Shown: positions 36,610 through 45,547 of the stretch, piece after piece
Position numbering within the stretch: the first letter of the stretch is position 1
Layout of the letters: every line of letters starts with the position of its first letter
NCBI RefSeq assembly: GCF_026191375.1
Contig: NZ_JAODTL010000022.1
Coordinates: 62,001-126,000, forward strand
DNA from: Marinomonas pontica
Lineage (GTDB): Bacteria > Pseudomonadota > Gammaproteobacteria > Pseudomonadales > Marinomonadaceae
Reading direction: 5' to 3'
Length of the DNA stretch: 64,000 bases
Notes under the pieces: model-generated
What the model saw: the letters and a program-made list of their open reading frames with translations, nothing else
Told to the model about the DNA's origin: nothing
Databases searched by the model: none
Translations under genes and position numbers: made by a program

Positions 36610-37215
36610 TTGATCGATCGATTGGGTTTACCCCTGCGTTTCTTAAGAAACTTGACAGTAATATTAGGGGTAAGCCGATTAGGCTATTAGGGTCGTTGCC
36701 TTCCATTCGTTCAAACAGACATACGCCCAAACCTTCGCATTTGAAGCTGCCAGCGCAATCAAGCGGTTGTTCTATCGCAATGTACTGAGTAATTTCATCT
36801 TGGCTTAAAGCGCGAAAATACACGTGATATTCACTGAGCTCGTATTGGTGAGACTGGCTTTTTTCATCAAACAGGCAAAGCCCAGTTAAAAAACTGACTT
36901 TCTTGCCGCTGAATTGCGTCAGCTGTTTTATAGCGTTTTCCGTTGAATGTGGCTTTCCTAGTATGTGTGATTCTAGGGTTGCGACTTGGTCAGAAGTGAT
37001 GATTAGGGCAGGGTCTGAACGACCGCGGGCTTTGCGTTCGACGTGGACGGCTTGTGCTTTTTCTATGGTAAGGCGTTTTACCAAATCTTGAGCAGATTCA
37101 TTTTGTAAAGGGCTTTCATCAATGTTCGGTGAATGGCATTCAAATGCTAGGTTTAAGCGCTCCAGTAGTGTTTTTCGGTAAGTTGATGATGAGCCTAAAA
37201 TTATTTTTTTTGCAT
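36596..37215 (-). CDS. yceF: Maf/YceF-type nucleoside triphosphate pyrophosphatase, start displaced by one base
   Basis: The Maf-family protein cleaves modified nucleoside triphosphates; the E. coli YceF form acts on 7-methyl-GTP. Coding sequence is open from 37198 to 36596 and gives IILGSSSTYRKTLLERLNL, DESPLQNESAQDLVKRL, IITSDQVATLE, HCAGSFK-like DCAGSFKCEG and LFERMEGNDPNSLIGLPL. The only good start, ATG 37213-37215 (MQKK...), is one base out of frame because the A-run at 37204-37211 has 8 rather than 9 bases. That is probably a sequencing error. The position divergent from yceD-rpmF agrees with E. coli. Confidence 0.85.
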
Positions 37216-37315
37216 GGTTGATTCGCCAATTTGTTTCGGTAACAGGCTATTTTACTTTTTTTTGTCAGGAAAGGCGTAAAAATCTAAAAAAAGGCACTTT
37301 AAGGGCACATAGACT

Positions 37316-37344
37316 TTGACAAAAAGCCCCCTTGGCAATATTAT
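37316..37344 (+). promoter_or_regulatory. strong sigma-70 promoter of yceD-rpmF
   Basis: TTGACA (37316-37321) and TATTAT (37339-37344) are spaced by 17 bases. The expected start of transcription, about 7-9 bases after the -10 box, falls at 37351-37353, that is at the yceD ATG itself. Confidence 0.8.
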
Positions 37345-37352
37345 TCCCCGCC

Positions 37353-37874
37353 ATGTTGAATGACTCATTACCTAAATATTTTGACCCTCGAAAGTACGCT
37401 CATAATGAGATGTCATTCGAAGGGTACGTGCCTCTCAATCAGTTTGAGGAGCTTTGTGCTATATTAGCCTCTGATGAGGGTAATGTATTTATTCATCTAG
37501 ACTTTAGAGTTGATGAGGATAGGCGCTATATTGCTACCGGATCATTAGCGGCTCAAGTACACGTTGTTTGTCAGCGTTGTATGGGGGCTGTTGCTCATGA
37601 TTTGGCGTTGGATTTGTCTCTTGGCTTTGTTTATGACGAAGACCATGCGAAAAATCTGCCGAATAGTTACGATCCTGTTGTCATGACCGATGGTGAAGTA
37701 ATTTTAGCCGATATGGTAGAGCAAGAAATTATACTTGCCTTACCAATTGTCGCTTATCACGAAGAAAGTGGTTGCAACCCAACAGCTGTAAAGTATGCCT
37801 CGTCTACCGATGACGCACCGGATGACGAAAAACCGAATCCATTTAGTATATTGGCCCAATTAAAGGCCAAGTAA
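37353..37874 (+). CDS. yceD: 23S rRNA accumulation protein YceD (DUF177)
   Basis: YceD (173 residues) is a small protein linked to 23S rRNA accumulation and normally co-transcribed with rpmF. MLNDSLPKYFDPRKYAH matches the family start, which fixes ATG 37353. The Cys pair VCQRCMG and CNPTA in the C-terminal half, and the ending PNPFSILAQLKAK, are typical. There is no ribosome site, and the strong promoter lies 9 bases upstream, so the mRNA may be leaderless. It leads the fatty acid cluster. Confidence 0.93.
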   Translation: MLNDSLPKYFDPRKYAHNEMSFEGYVPLNQFEELCAILASDEGNVFIHLDFRVDEDRRYIATGSLAAQVHVVCQRCMGAVAHDLALDLSLGFVYDEDHAKNLPNSYDPVVMTDGEVILADMVEQEIILALPIVAYHEESGCNPTAVKYASSTDDAPDDEKPNPFSILAQLKAK

Positions 37875-37892
37875 AGTTAGGAGCTCCAAAAA

Positions 37893-38072
37893 ATGGCAGT
37901 ACAAAAAAGTAAAGTTACTCGTTCACGTCGCGGCCAGCGTCGTTCACACGATGCTTTGACTGGTCCAACTCTTTCTGTAGAAAAGACAACTGGTGAACTT
38001 CACCGTCGTCACCACATTTCTGCAGATGGTTTCTACCGTGGTCGTCAAGTTATCACCCCTAAAGGTGAGTAA
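37893..38072 (+). CDS. rpmF: 50S ribosomal protein L32
   Basis: L32 (59 residues) begins [20 protein letters not shown] and ends [11 protein letters not shown]. The Cys-less form is seen, so it is the C- type that binds no zinc. TTAGGAGCTCC precedes the ATG. The gene lies 18 bases after yceD and 11 before plsX in the conserved order. Confidence 0.97.
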   Translation: MAVQKSKVTRSRRGQRRSHDALTGPTLSVEKTTGELHRRHHISADGFYRGRQVITPKGE

Positions 38073-38083
38073 CTAAGATACCC

Positions 38084-39028
38084 ATGATCAGGGTAGCTTT
38101 AGATGCTATGGGCGGGGACTTAGGTCCCCGCATTGCATTAGATGGAGCCGTGGAGATCCTCTCCCGCCATCACGATGTCTTTATCACTGTTTATTATTCC
38201 CCTTATTCCGATCTGGAACTTCCTGCGCCTCATGAACGCTTATCTCTGATCTCTTGCTCTGATGTCATTGATGGAGATGAAGAAATAGTCTTGTCTTTGT
38301 TTCGCCGTCGTAATAGTACGCTCTATCAATCGTTAAAAGCACTGACTGATAAGTCTTCGGATGTTGTTGTAACCTTGGGGAATACAGGTGCTATAGTGGC
38401 ATTGGCGCGGCACATTCTAGGTGTTTTGCGGCCTAAGCTTTATCCTGCTTTAATTAGGGAGTTACATTCTAACCCACTGCGTTGTTTGGTTGATTTGGGG
38501 GCGAATGTGCATTGTCCTGCGTCCATGTTGGTTGGCTTTGCGGAATTGGGTGCGGCTTACATTGAAGCTTTGAGTCAAGAGAGTCCTAAAGTTGGGCTTT
38601 TGAATGTTGGTGTTGAGAGCTCGAAAGGAAGTGCTGTAATTCGTGAGGCGGATAGATTGCTGGCGGAAAATGCATGGTTATCGTACAAGGGGTATGCGGA
38701 AGGTACGGAGCTGTTTGAGGGTGACAAAAACGTCATTGTTTGTGATGGGATGGTCGGAAATGCGGTTCTAAAGGCATCCGAAGGGCTTTTGTCATTTATG
38801 ATGAGAAAATTCAAGGATGCGAATGGTGTGTCCTCATTGTTTGAGACTTTTTACCAAACTGAACGTCGACATGGGGCTTGTTTAGTCGGTGTGCGTGGCA
38901 ATTTGGTAAAAGGTCATGGTCGTTCCGATTTGCCTGCAATGGTAGGTGCGATTGAGTATGGAATTGATATTGCGCGTGCGGATTTGTATTCTGCGATAGA
39001 GGCGCGTCTTTGTAATGAGGCTGTATAG
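38084..39028 (+). CDS. plsX: phosphate acyltransferase PlsX
   Basis: PlsX makes acyl phosphate from acyl-ACP, the first step of the PlsX/PlsY route to lysophosphatidate. The N-terminal VALDAMGGDLGP, LGNTGAIVAL, DLGANVHC and GMVGNAVLKASEG agree with the family. At 314 residues it is shorter than E. coli PlsX (356), with a reduced segment around residues 70-90. Several family positions differ (VTLGNTGA instead of VSAGNTGA). It lies 11 bases after rpmF. A fabH gene, which follows plsX in E. coli, is absent here. Confidence 0.93.
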   Translation: MIRVALDAMGGDLGPRIALDGAVEILSRHHDVFITVYYSPYSDLELPAPHERLSLISCSDVIDGDEEIVLSLFRRRNSTLYQSLKALTDKSSDVVVTLGNTGAIVALARHILGVLRPKLYPALIRELHSNPLRCLVDLGANVHCPASMLVGFAELGAAYIEALSQESPKVGLLNVGVESSKGSAVIREADRLLAENAWLSYKGYAEGTELFEGDKNVIVCDGMVGNAVLKASEGLLSFMMRKFKDANGVSSLFETFYQTERRHGACLVGVRGNLVKGHGRSDLPAMVGAIEYGIDIARADLYSAIEARLCNEAV

Positions 39029-39040
39029 TCAGGAGATTAA

Positions 39041-39964
39041 ATGAGCACTAAATTAGCTTTTGTTTTTCCAGGTCAGGGTTCTCAACAATTGGGAATGCTA
39101 GCAGATTTAGCAGAGAAACATGAAATCATTGAGCGAACATTTGCAGAAGCATCCAGTGTGCTTGGTTATGATTTGTGGGATCTTGTGCAGAATGACGCAG
39201 AGAAACTGAGTCAGACTGATAAAACGCAACCTGCTTTATTGACTGCAAGTGTGGCTTTATGGCGCCTTTGGGAGCAGCAAGGCGGTGAAAAGCCTGTTTA
39301 TGTTGCTGGTCATAGTCTTGGTGAATATTCTGCTTTAGTCTGTGCTGGGGTGATTGCATTCGCGGATGCCGTGGCGCTGGTTAAGTTGCGTGGTGAATAT
39401 ATGCAACAGGCCGTTCCAGCTGGTGAAGGTGCTATGGCAGCTATTATTGGCCTTGATGATGATAGCGTTGTCGCTGCATGTGCTGCTGCGCCAGGTGTTG
39501 TTAGTGCGGTTAATTTTAACTCGCCTGGTCAAGTTGTTATTGCGGGTCATGTTGCTGCGGTTGAGGCGGCTATGGTTAATGCGAAAGAGGCGGGGGCTAA
39601 GCGTGCGCTTCCTCTTCCTGTTAGTGTTCCTTCTCATTGTGAGTTGATGATTCCTGCTGGTGAAAAATTAGCTGAAAAGTTGGAGTCTATCGCTTTTCAG
39701 GCACCTAACTGTGTTCTGGTTCAGAATGTTTCGGCTCAAGCAGTTTCAGATCCTGTTGTCATTAAGGCGAACTTGGTTTCTCAGCTAAGTGAACCTGTTT
39801 TATGGACTCAGTCGGTTACGTTGCTTGCAGAGTTGGGTGTGACTTCTACGATTGAGTGTGGACCTGGTAAAGTGCTCAGCGGTTTGAATAAACGAATTGT
39901 AAAAGGATTGGAGACGGCTTCTTTGGGAGATTTGTCTGGATTTGAAGCGGCTTTGTCTGCGTAA
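39041..39964 (+). CDS. fabD: malonyl-CoA:ACP transacylase
   Basis: FabD (307 residues) moves malonyl from CoA to ACP. The N-terminal FVFPGQGSQQLGML, the active-site GHSLGEYSAL with the nucleophile Ser, and the catalytic His in PVSVPSHCELM are present. AGGAG precedes the ATG by 6 bases. It follows plsX by 12 bases and precedes fabG by 42. Confidence 0.98.
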   Translation: MSTKLAFVFPGQGSQQLGMLADLAEKHEIIERTFAEASSVLGYDLWDLVQNDAEKLSQTDKTQPALLTASVALWRLWEQQGGEKPVYVAGHSLGEYSALVCAGVIAFADAVALVKLRGEYMQQAVPAGEGAMAAIIGLDDDSVVAACAAAPGVVSAVNFNSPGQVVIAGHVAAVEAAMVNAKEAGAKRALPLPVSVPSHCELMIPAGEKLAEKLESIAFQAPNCVLVQNVSAQAVSDPVVIKANLVSQLSEPVLWTQSVTLLAELGVTSTIECGPGKVLSGLNKRIVKGLETASLGDLSGFEAALSA

Positions 39965-40006
39965 GCGTCATTTTATTGATCTAAAAGTAACTAATTGGAG
40001 ACAAAC

Positions 40007-40741
40007 ATGAGTCTTGAAGGAAAAATTGCTCTGGTAACTGGGGCTACTCGTGGTATTGGTAAAGCGATTGCAACTGCATTAGTTGAACAAGGTGCTACTG
40101 TTATTGGCACGGCAACAAGTGAATCCGGTGCTCAGAGTATTAGTGAATACTTGGGTGAAAACGGTAAAGGTTGGGTTTTGGATGTATCTTCAAGTGAATC
40201 TGTTGATGCGGTAATTAAAGAAATCACTGCCGAATTTGGCGCGCCAACGGTTTTGGTTAACAATGCTGGTATTACGCGTGATAATCTAATGATGCGGATG
40301 AAGGAAGATGAGTGGGATCAAGTGATCAACACGAATTTGACGTCTGTATTTCGTGTTACTAAAGCCTGCTTGCGCGGCATGACCAAAGCAAAATTTGGCC
40401 GTGTTATTAGTATTAGTTCCGTGGTTGGCTCTATGGGTAACGGCGGGCAAACTAATTATTCTGCTGCGAAGGCTGGACTAGAGGGCTTTAGTCGTTCTTT
40501 GGCTGCGGAGATTGCTTCTCGTGGTATCACGGTGAATTGTGTTGCTCCAGGCTTCATTGAAACAGATATGACTAAGGTTTTACCGGAAGAGCATAAGGCT
40601 AAATTAGTCGAAAAAGTGCCTTCTTCTCGCCTTGGTCAACCAGAAGAAATTGCGGCGGCAGTTGCATTTTTAGCGTCAAATGGCGCGGGTTACATTACCG
40701 GTGAGACATTACATGTCAATGGCGGTATGTATATGTCGTAA
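40007..40741 (+). CDS. fabG: 3-oxoacyl-ACP reductase
   Basis: FabG (244 residues) is the NADPH-dependent short-chain reductase of fatty acid elongation. The cofactor site is TGATRGIGKAIA, NNAGITRDNLMMRM follows, and the catalytic Ser-Tyr-Lys is read in SSVVGS and YSAAKAG. ATG 40007 has TTGGAGAC directly upstream. It lies before acpP in the standard order. Confidence 0.98.
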   Translation: MSLEGKIALVTGATRGIGKAIATALVEQGATVIGTATSESGAQSISEYLGENGKGWVLDVSSSESVDAVIKEITAEFGAPTVLVNNAGITRDNLMMRMKEDEWDQVINTNLTSVFRVTKACLRGMTKAKFGRVISISSVVGSMGNGGQTNYSAAKAGLEGFSRSLAAEIASRGITVNCVAPGFIETDMTKVLPEEHKAKLVEKVPSSRLGQPEEIAAAVAFLASNGAGYITGETLHVNGGMYMS

Positions 40742-40874
40742 TTTGAGTTGAATTTTATGTTTAATTCAACGAAAATACGTCTCCGGTTCATGTCGAGAAT
40801 CACACCTTTATAGGTGCCCGAATTTTTATAATATGCTCACACTGAGCTGTTAATGAGTAGAGTAGGAACTTCTA

Positions 40875-41108
40875 ATGAGTAGCATTGAAGAACGCGTTAA
40901 GAAAATCGTTTGTGAACAACTAGGCGTTAACGAAGAAGATGTTGTTGCATCAGCATCTTTCGTTGATGATCTAGGTGCAGATTCTCTAGATACAGTAGAG
41001 TTGGTTATGGCTCTTGAAGAGGAATTCGATACTGAAATTCCTGATGAAGAAGCTGAAAAAATCACTACAGTACAAGCAGCGAACGACTACATCAACGCTA
41101 ACTTGTAA
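40875..41108 (+). CDS. acpP: acyl carrier protein
   Basis: ACP (77 residues) carries acyl chains on a phosphopantetheine bound to Ser in [18 protein letters not shown]. It is acidic and of normal length (E. coli 78). A 133-base gap after fabG, containing an A/T-rich TATAAT-like site at 40827-40832, suggests a separate promoter giving the high level ACP needs. A terminator follows. Confidence 0.98.
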   Translation: MSSIEERVKKIVCEQLGVNEEDVVASASFVDDLGADSLDTVELVMALEEEFDTEIPDEEAEKITTVQAANDYINANL

Positions 41109-41131
41109 TCTATAAGTGAACTGAGTTTTCC

Positions 41132-41165
41132 GAAAAGCCGCTTGTACTTGTTACAGCGGCTTTTC
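41132..41165 (+). terminator. terminator after acpP
   Basis: GAAAAGCCGCTTGTA pairs with TACAGCGGCTTTTC through one bulged base, forming about 14 bp and ending in TTTTC. It is probably partial, allowing read-through to fabF. Confidence 0.8.
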
Positions 41166-41212
41166 TTATTAATAGCCCTTAACGGTTGAGGGCGGATTGT
41201 TGGAGAAATCTT

Positions 41213-42454
41213 ATGTCTCGTCGTCGGGTTGTAGTCACAGGAATGGGAATGGTGACACCCCTTGGCAATAATGTGAAAGATACGTGGGATAATATCTTGG
41301 AAGGCAAAAGCGGTGTATCGGAGATCACTTCTTTCGACGCTAGCCAGTTTTCCACTCGTTTTGCAGCGCAAGTTAATGATTTTGATGCGACTCAGTACAT
41401 GAGCGTTAAAGAAGCTCGCAAAATGGATCTTTTCATTCAATACGGTATCGCCGCAGCAGTTCAGGCTTTGGAAGACGCTAATCTCAATGCAGATACTGCC
41501 GATTTGAGCCGCGTAGGCTGTGCGATAGGTTCCGGTATTGGTGGTTTGCCAATGATCGAAAAGAACCTTGAGTTATTGAATGAATCTGGTCCAAAACGTA
41601 TTTCTCCATTTTTTGTTCCAGGCGCGATTATTAATATGATTTCAGGTCATGTTGCGATTCGTTTTGGGTTTAAAGGACCTAACATTTCAATCGTCACAGC
41701 TTGTACAACGGGTACCCATAATATCGGTATGGCTGGGCGGATGATCGCTTATGGCGATGCGGATGTCATGATTGCCGGTGGTGCTGAAATGGCTATTACG
41801 CCGTTGGGTATTGGTGGGTTCGGTGCTGCTCGTGCGTTATCAACCCGCAATGATGACCATAAAACGGCAAGTCGACCATGGGACAAAAACCGTGATGGTT
41901 TTGTCATGGGAGATGGCTCGGGCATTTTGGTGCTAGAAGAGTATGAGCATGCGGTTGCGCGTGGCGCGACAATTTATGCAGAACTTGCTGGCTTCGGGAT
42001 GAGCGATGACGCTTACCATATGACTGCGCCGCCAGAGGGCGGTGAAGGGGCGGCAATGGCGATGCAGGCGGCATTAAACGATGCGAAATTAACGCCTCTG
42101 GATGTTGATTACATTAATGCGCATGGCACATCAACACCAGCAGGTGATTTGGCCGAAACACAGGCCGTTAAGGCGTTAATGGGCGCGGACGCTTCAGATG
42201 TTGCTATTAGTTCAACTAAGTCCATGATTGGTCATTTGCTTGGTGCGTCAGGCGCAGTAGAATCTATTTTTTCTATTCTAGCCATTCGTGATCAAGTTGC
42301 ACCGCCTACGATCAACCTTGAGGAGCCGGGCGAAGGCTGTGATTTGAACTACGTGCCAGGTACACCTCAAAAACGTAAGATTGATGTTGTGCTCAATAAT
42401 TCTTTCGGTTTTGGTGGAACAAATGGAACGCTAGTTTTTAAGAAAGTATCTTAA
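41213..42454 (+). CDS. fabF: 3-oxoacyl-ACP synthase II
   Basis: FabF (413 residues) condenses malonyl-ACP with acyl-[17 protein letters not shown] is the N-terminus. The catalytic Cys is about residue 164 (TACTTGTH), and the two His are in [11 protein letters not shown] and [16 protein letters not shown] 41213 has TTGGAGAAATC upstream and fits the family start. It is the last gene of the fatty acid cluster, and a perfect hairpin overlaps its stop codon. Confidence 0.98.
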   Translation: MSRRRVVVTGMGMVTPLGNNVKDTWDNILEGKSGVSEITSFDASQFSTRFAAQVNDFDATQYMSVKEARKMDLFIQYGIAAAVQALEDANLNADTADLSRVGCAIGSGIGGLPMIEKNLELLNESGPKRISPFFVPGAIINMISGHVAIRFGFKGPNISIVTACTTGTHNIGMAGRMIAYGDADVMIAGGAEMAITPLGIGGFGAARALSTRNDDHKTASRPWDKNRDGFVMGDGSGILVLEEYEHAVARGATIYAELAGFGMSDDAYHMTAPPEGGEGAAMAMQAALNDAKLTPLDVDYINAHGTSTPAGDLAETQAVKALMGADASDVAISSTKSMIGHLLGASGAVESIFSILAIRDQVAPPTINLEEPGEGCDLNYVPGTPQKRKIDVVLNNSFGFGGTNGTLVFKKVS

Positions 42455-42463
42455 AAACTAGCG
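42429..42463. repeat. 15-bp perfect hairpin overlapping the fabF stop
   Basis: CGCTAGTTTTTAAGA (42429-42443) and TCTTAAAAACTAGCG (42449-42463) are exact complements around a 5-base loop. The left arm codes for the last FabF residues and the stop lies in the right arm. No T-run follows, so it is not a classical terminator, though it could protect the mRNA end. Confidence 0.8.
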
Positions 42464-42492
42464 AGGGTTGAAGTTCTACTTAGTATCCCAAC

Positions 42493-42900
42493 TTAGTGTA
42501 TCTGAGTAGATAAGCCGCGTAGAGCGGCTATTTCTTTTGAGATGTCGTAGCTTTGATGTTGACTGTCGAGTTCGTAAAGGCGGTCTTCTAGCTGCTGGTA
42601 AAGGGTGATTTCTTCGTCTCCTAGAAAGTGTAGGCATTCTCCGCCTACAAACCACAATAGCTCTCTTTTTATAAGAGGGACGAGATTTGCGTAGCATCGT
42701 ATGAAGCGAGACAGCACTTCTTGGGCGTCAAAAGTATAATCATGAGAGTTTTCTTGAATGCTTTTAACGAGTTCATCCCATTTTGCTAAGAAGTCAATTT
42801 CTTCTTCAGCCAGTTCTGGCTGATTAAAGGGGTCATGTTCTGCGATTCGATGGCGCAAGTCAGCAAATGCGTCAAGTATGTATTGTGTGCGTGATTCCAC
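42493..42900 (-). CDS. conserved-type protein of unknown function
   Basis: A 135-residue acidic, helical protein without signal or membrane segment. It begins at GTG 42900, with AGGG about 7 bases upstream. Features are a Pro/Gln-rich EHDPFNQPELAEEE and a central WFVGGECLHFLGDEEI. I do not recognise a family. It lies between fabF (convergent) and an ABC exporter (divergent). Such PA2-type small proteins are sometimes linked to regulation, but nothing here shows that. Confidence 0.65.
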   Translation of the reverse strand: MESRTQYILDAFADLRHRIAEHDPFNQPELAEEEIDFLAKWDELVKSIQENSHDYTFDAQEVLSRFIRCYANLVPLIKRELLWFVGGECLHFLGDEEITLYQQLEDRLYELDSQHQSYDISKEIAALRGLSTQIH

Positions 42901-42961
42901 GTAAAACCCTATTCAAGTAAGTAACTATATTAGTCGGCAATGCCGTATGAGAACTTCAATT

Positions 42962-43876
42962 ATGACATATGCAATCGAAATTAGTGACCTTAAAAAACGC
43001 TACGATGGTGGTTTTGAAGCACTAAAAGGTATCGATTTAAAAGTTGAAAAAGGGGATTTCTTTGCTTTGCTGGGTCCAAACGGGGCAGGAAAGTCGACCA
43101 CTATTGGTATTTTATGCTCGTTGGTGAATAAAACATCGGGGCGTGTGTCCATTTTCGATACGGATATTGATACGGATTTTGCAAAAGCTAAGAAGTTTCT
43201 TGGCGTCGTTCCTCAAGAATTCAATTTTAATGTTTTTGAGACGGTATTTAATGTTGTTGTTACGCAGGCAGGGTTCTATGGAATTAGCCGCGCTGTGGCA
43301 GAAGAGCGAGCCGAAAAATATCTGAAACAATTGGATTTATGGGATAAAAGAGACGCTCAGTCGCGAATGTTGTCAGGCGGTATGAAGCGCCGATTAATGA
43401 TAGCGAGAGCCTTAATCCATGAACCGGAAGTGTTGATTTTAGACGAGCCTACTGCCGGTGTGGACATTGAATTGCGCCGCTCTATGTGGGAGTTCATCAA
43501 AAAACTCAATGAGCAAGGTACTACCATTATCCTCACGACGCATTACTTGGAAGAAGCTGAGCAGCTATGTCGTAATATCGCGATTATCAATGCGGGTGAA
43601 ATTGTCGAAAATACCAGTGTGAAAGCGTTGCTTAAAACTTTGAATCAAGAAACGTTTATTCTTGATTTAGACAAGGCATTGCCGTCCGGTTGGTCATTGT
43701 CGGACTTCGCGGTATCGATAAGTAAAGACGGCAGTACAATCGAGGTAGAGGTGGTTAAAGGGCAATCGATCAATGCCATTTTTAGTGCGCTTGATTCTAT
43801 TTCGATTAATGTCGTAAGTATGCGTAATAAATCCAATCGACTCGAAGAACTCTTCGTCAAATTAATTAAAGGCTAG
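42962..43876 (+). CDS. yadG: ABC transporter ATP-binding protein, YadG type
   Basis: This 304-residue ATPase has Walker A GPNGAGKST, the signature LSGGMKRRL and Walker B LILDEPTAGVD, and a C-terminal extension of about 80 residues ending in NRLEELFVKLIKG as in E. coli YadG. Together with YadH it forms an ABC-2 type exporter whose substrate is not known. ATG 42962 is preferred by homology; ATG 42947 is in frame too. yadH begins 5 bases after its stop. Confidence 0.93.
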   Translation: MTYAIEISDLKKRYDGGFEALKGIDLKVEKGDFFALLGPNGAGKSTTIGILCSLVNKTSGRVSIFDTDIDTDFAKAKKFLGVVPQEFNFNVFETVFNVVVTQAGFYGISRAVAEERAEKYLKQLDLWDKRDAQSRMLSGGMKRRLMIARALIHEPEVLILDEPTAGVDIELRRSMWEFIKKLNEQGTTIILTTHYLEEAEQLCRNIAIINAGEIVENTSVKALLKTLNQETFILDLDKALPSGWSLSDFAVSISKDGSTIEVEVVKGQSINAIFSALDSISINVVSMRNKSNRLEELFVKLIKG

Positions 43877-43880
43877 CGAG

Positions 43881-44654
43881 ATGAAAAACTCAGAAATTTG
43901 GGTCGCGTTTTATACGATTATTGTGCGAGAGGTGCGTCGCTTCACGCGTATATGGCCACAAACCTTGTTACCACCTGCTATTACCATGTCTTTGTATTTT
44001 GCTATTTTCGGGAATCTAATCGGCGACCGAATTGGTGAGATGGGCGGTTTTAGTTACATGCAATACATTGTGCCTGGGTTGATCATGATGTCTGTGATAA
44101 CGAACTCTTACTCTAATGTGTCTTCGTCGTTTTTCTCTGCGAAGTTTCAACATAGCGTGCAAGAGTTGTTGGTTTCACCCACGCCAAATTGGGTCATTTT
44201 ATTAGGTTACACGCTAGGTGGTGTGGCCCGTGGGTTGTGTGTTGGTCTTATTGTGACCTTATTGTCGCTTTTCTTTACCCATTTGGCGCTAGAAAATTTG
44301 TTTCTTACGGTGCTTGTAGTGTGCTTAACCGCTGTGATGTTTTCTTTAGGTGGTTTTGTGAATGCAATCTACGCAAGAAGCTTTGATGATGTGTCTATCG
44401 TACCAACGTTTATTCTGACGCCGTTAACGTATTTGGGTGGGGTATTTTATTCCATCGATTTGTTGCCTGACTTTTGGCAGTCGGTTTCTATGTTAAACCC
44501 TGTGTTGTACATGGTTAATGCATTCCGATATGGCATCTTGGGGGTATCTGATATTAACGTATATTGGGCCTTGGTCATTGTGAGTGTGTTTATTGTTGTG
44601 TTGTTTAGTTTCGGTCTGCGTTTGCTCAATCAGGGCAAAGGTATTAGAAGTTGA
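43881..44654 (+). CDS. yadH: ABC-2 type transporter permease, YadH type
   Basis: This 257-residue permease has six membrane segments of the ABC-2 fold and the family positions ITMSLYFAIFGNLIG and ARSFDDVSIVPTFILTPLTY. It pairs with the ATPase encoded just upstream (GCGAGATG overlaps the ribosome site). An export role at the inner membrane is inferred from the family; the substrate is open. queF follows 12 bases later in the same direction. Confidence 0.93.
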   Translation: MKNSEIWVAFYTIIVREVRRFTRIWPQTLLPPAITMSLYFAIFGNLIGDRIGEMGGFSYMQYIVPGLIMMSVITNSYSNVSSSFFSAKFQHSVQELLVSPTPNWVILLGYTLGGVARGLCVGLIVTLLSLFFTHLALENLFLTVLVVCLTAVMFSLGGFVNAIYARSFDDVSIVPTFILTPLTYLGGVFYSIDLLPDFWQSVSMLNPVLYMVNAFRYGILGVSDINVYWALVIVSVFIVVLFSFGLRLLNQGKGIRS

Positions 44655-44665
44655 GGTAGTGTTAT

Positions 44666-45481
44666 ATGGGCTTTTTACCCTTAGGTCAGCAAACAGAATA
44701 TGTTTCTGAATACGATGCAGGGTTGCTTTACCCCATTGCAAGAGTGGACAAATGGACTGAAATGGGCATTGAATCTGAGCGCCTGCCATTCTATGGGGAA
44801 GATGTTTGGAATGCTTATGAATTGTCGTGGTTAAATACGAAAGGCAAGCCAATTGTTGCGTTGGCAGAATTTCGTTTGCCATATGATTCGCCTAATATTA
44901 TCGAATCAAAATCGTTCAAATTGTATCTTAATTCGTTAAATCAAATGCGATATGAGTCGCCTCAAGCGGTGCAGATGTTGCTAGAAAAAGATTTGTCGGC
45001 AGCCGCAGGCGCAGACGTCACCGTGATAATCCGCGATGTGGATTCAATGGCATCCTTGGTTGTTCTAACGCCAGACTACTGCATTGATGAATTGGATATT
45101 GAAGTGTCTGATTATCACCCTAACCCTTATTTGCTGGCGGTAGATACGTCTATAGGTTTAGTGGAAGAGCGTTTGGTGAGCCATCTGTTGAAGTCTAATT
45201 GCCCTGTTACCAATCAACCGGATTGGGGGTCAGTGTTTATCGACTACAAAGGACCAAAGATTCAGCATGAAAGTCTGCTGAAATATGTCATTTCTTTCCG
45301 TGAGCATACAGATTTTCATGAGCAATGCGTTGAACGTATTTTTATTGATATTATGCGCCAATGTCAGCCTGAAAGTTTAACCGTGTATGCAAGGTATGTC
45401 AGACGAGGAGGATTAGATATCAATCCCTATCGTTCAACCGTGCCATTGGTGCTAGGGAATGATCGTCTCACGCGCCAATAA
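44666..45481 (+). CDS. queF: NADPH-dependent 7-cyano-7-deazaguanine reductase
   Basis: QueF (271 residues) reduces the nitrile preQ0 to the amine preQ1, the last free-base step before queuosine is put into tRNA. It is the longer, two-domain type. The family motif is in IIESKSFKLYLNSLNQ and the catalytic Cys in LKSNCPVTNQPDW. FHEQCVERIF holds the other conserved Cys. It lies 12 bases after yadH, with the other queuosine genes queC and queE about 28 kb away. A terminator follows. Confidence 0.97.
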   Translation: MGFLPLGQQTEYVSEYDAGLLYPIARVDKWTEMGIESERLPFYGEDVWNAYELSWLNTKGKPIVALAEFRLPYDSPNIIESKSFKLYLNSLNQMRYESPQAVQMLLEKDLSAAAGADVTVIIRDVDSMASLVVLTPDYCIDELDIEVSDYHPNPYLLAVDTSIGLVEERLVSHLLKSNCPVTNQPDWGSVFIDYKGPKIQHESLLKYVISFREHTDFHEQCVERIFIDIMRQCQPESLTVYARYVRRGGLDINPYRSTVPLVLGNDRLTRQ

Positions 45482-45490
45482 AGTAAAGAT

Positions 45491-45525
45491 AAAATGCCGC
45501 TTGAAAAATCAGGCGGCATTTTTTT
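45491..45525 (+). terminator. terminator after queF
   Basis: AAAATGCCGCTTGA and TCAGGCGGCATTTT form a 14-bp stem with one G-T pair and an AAAA-rich loop, followed by a long T-run. It may also serve the convergent choX gene. Confidence 0.9.
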
Positions 45526-45547
45526 GACATTATATTTAGTGCATGTA

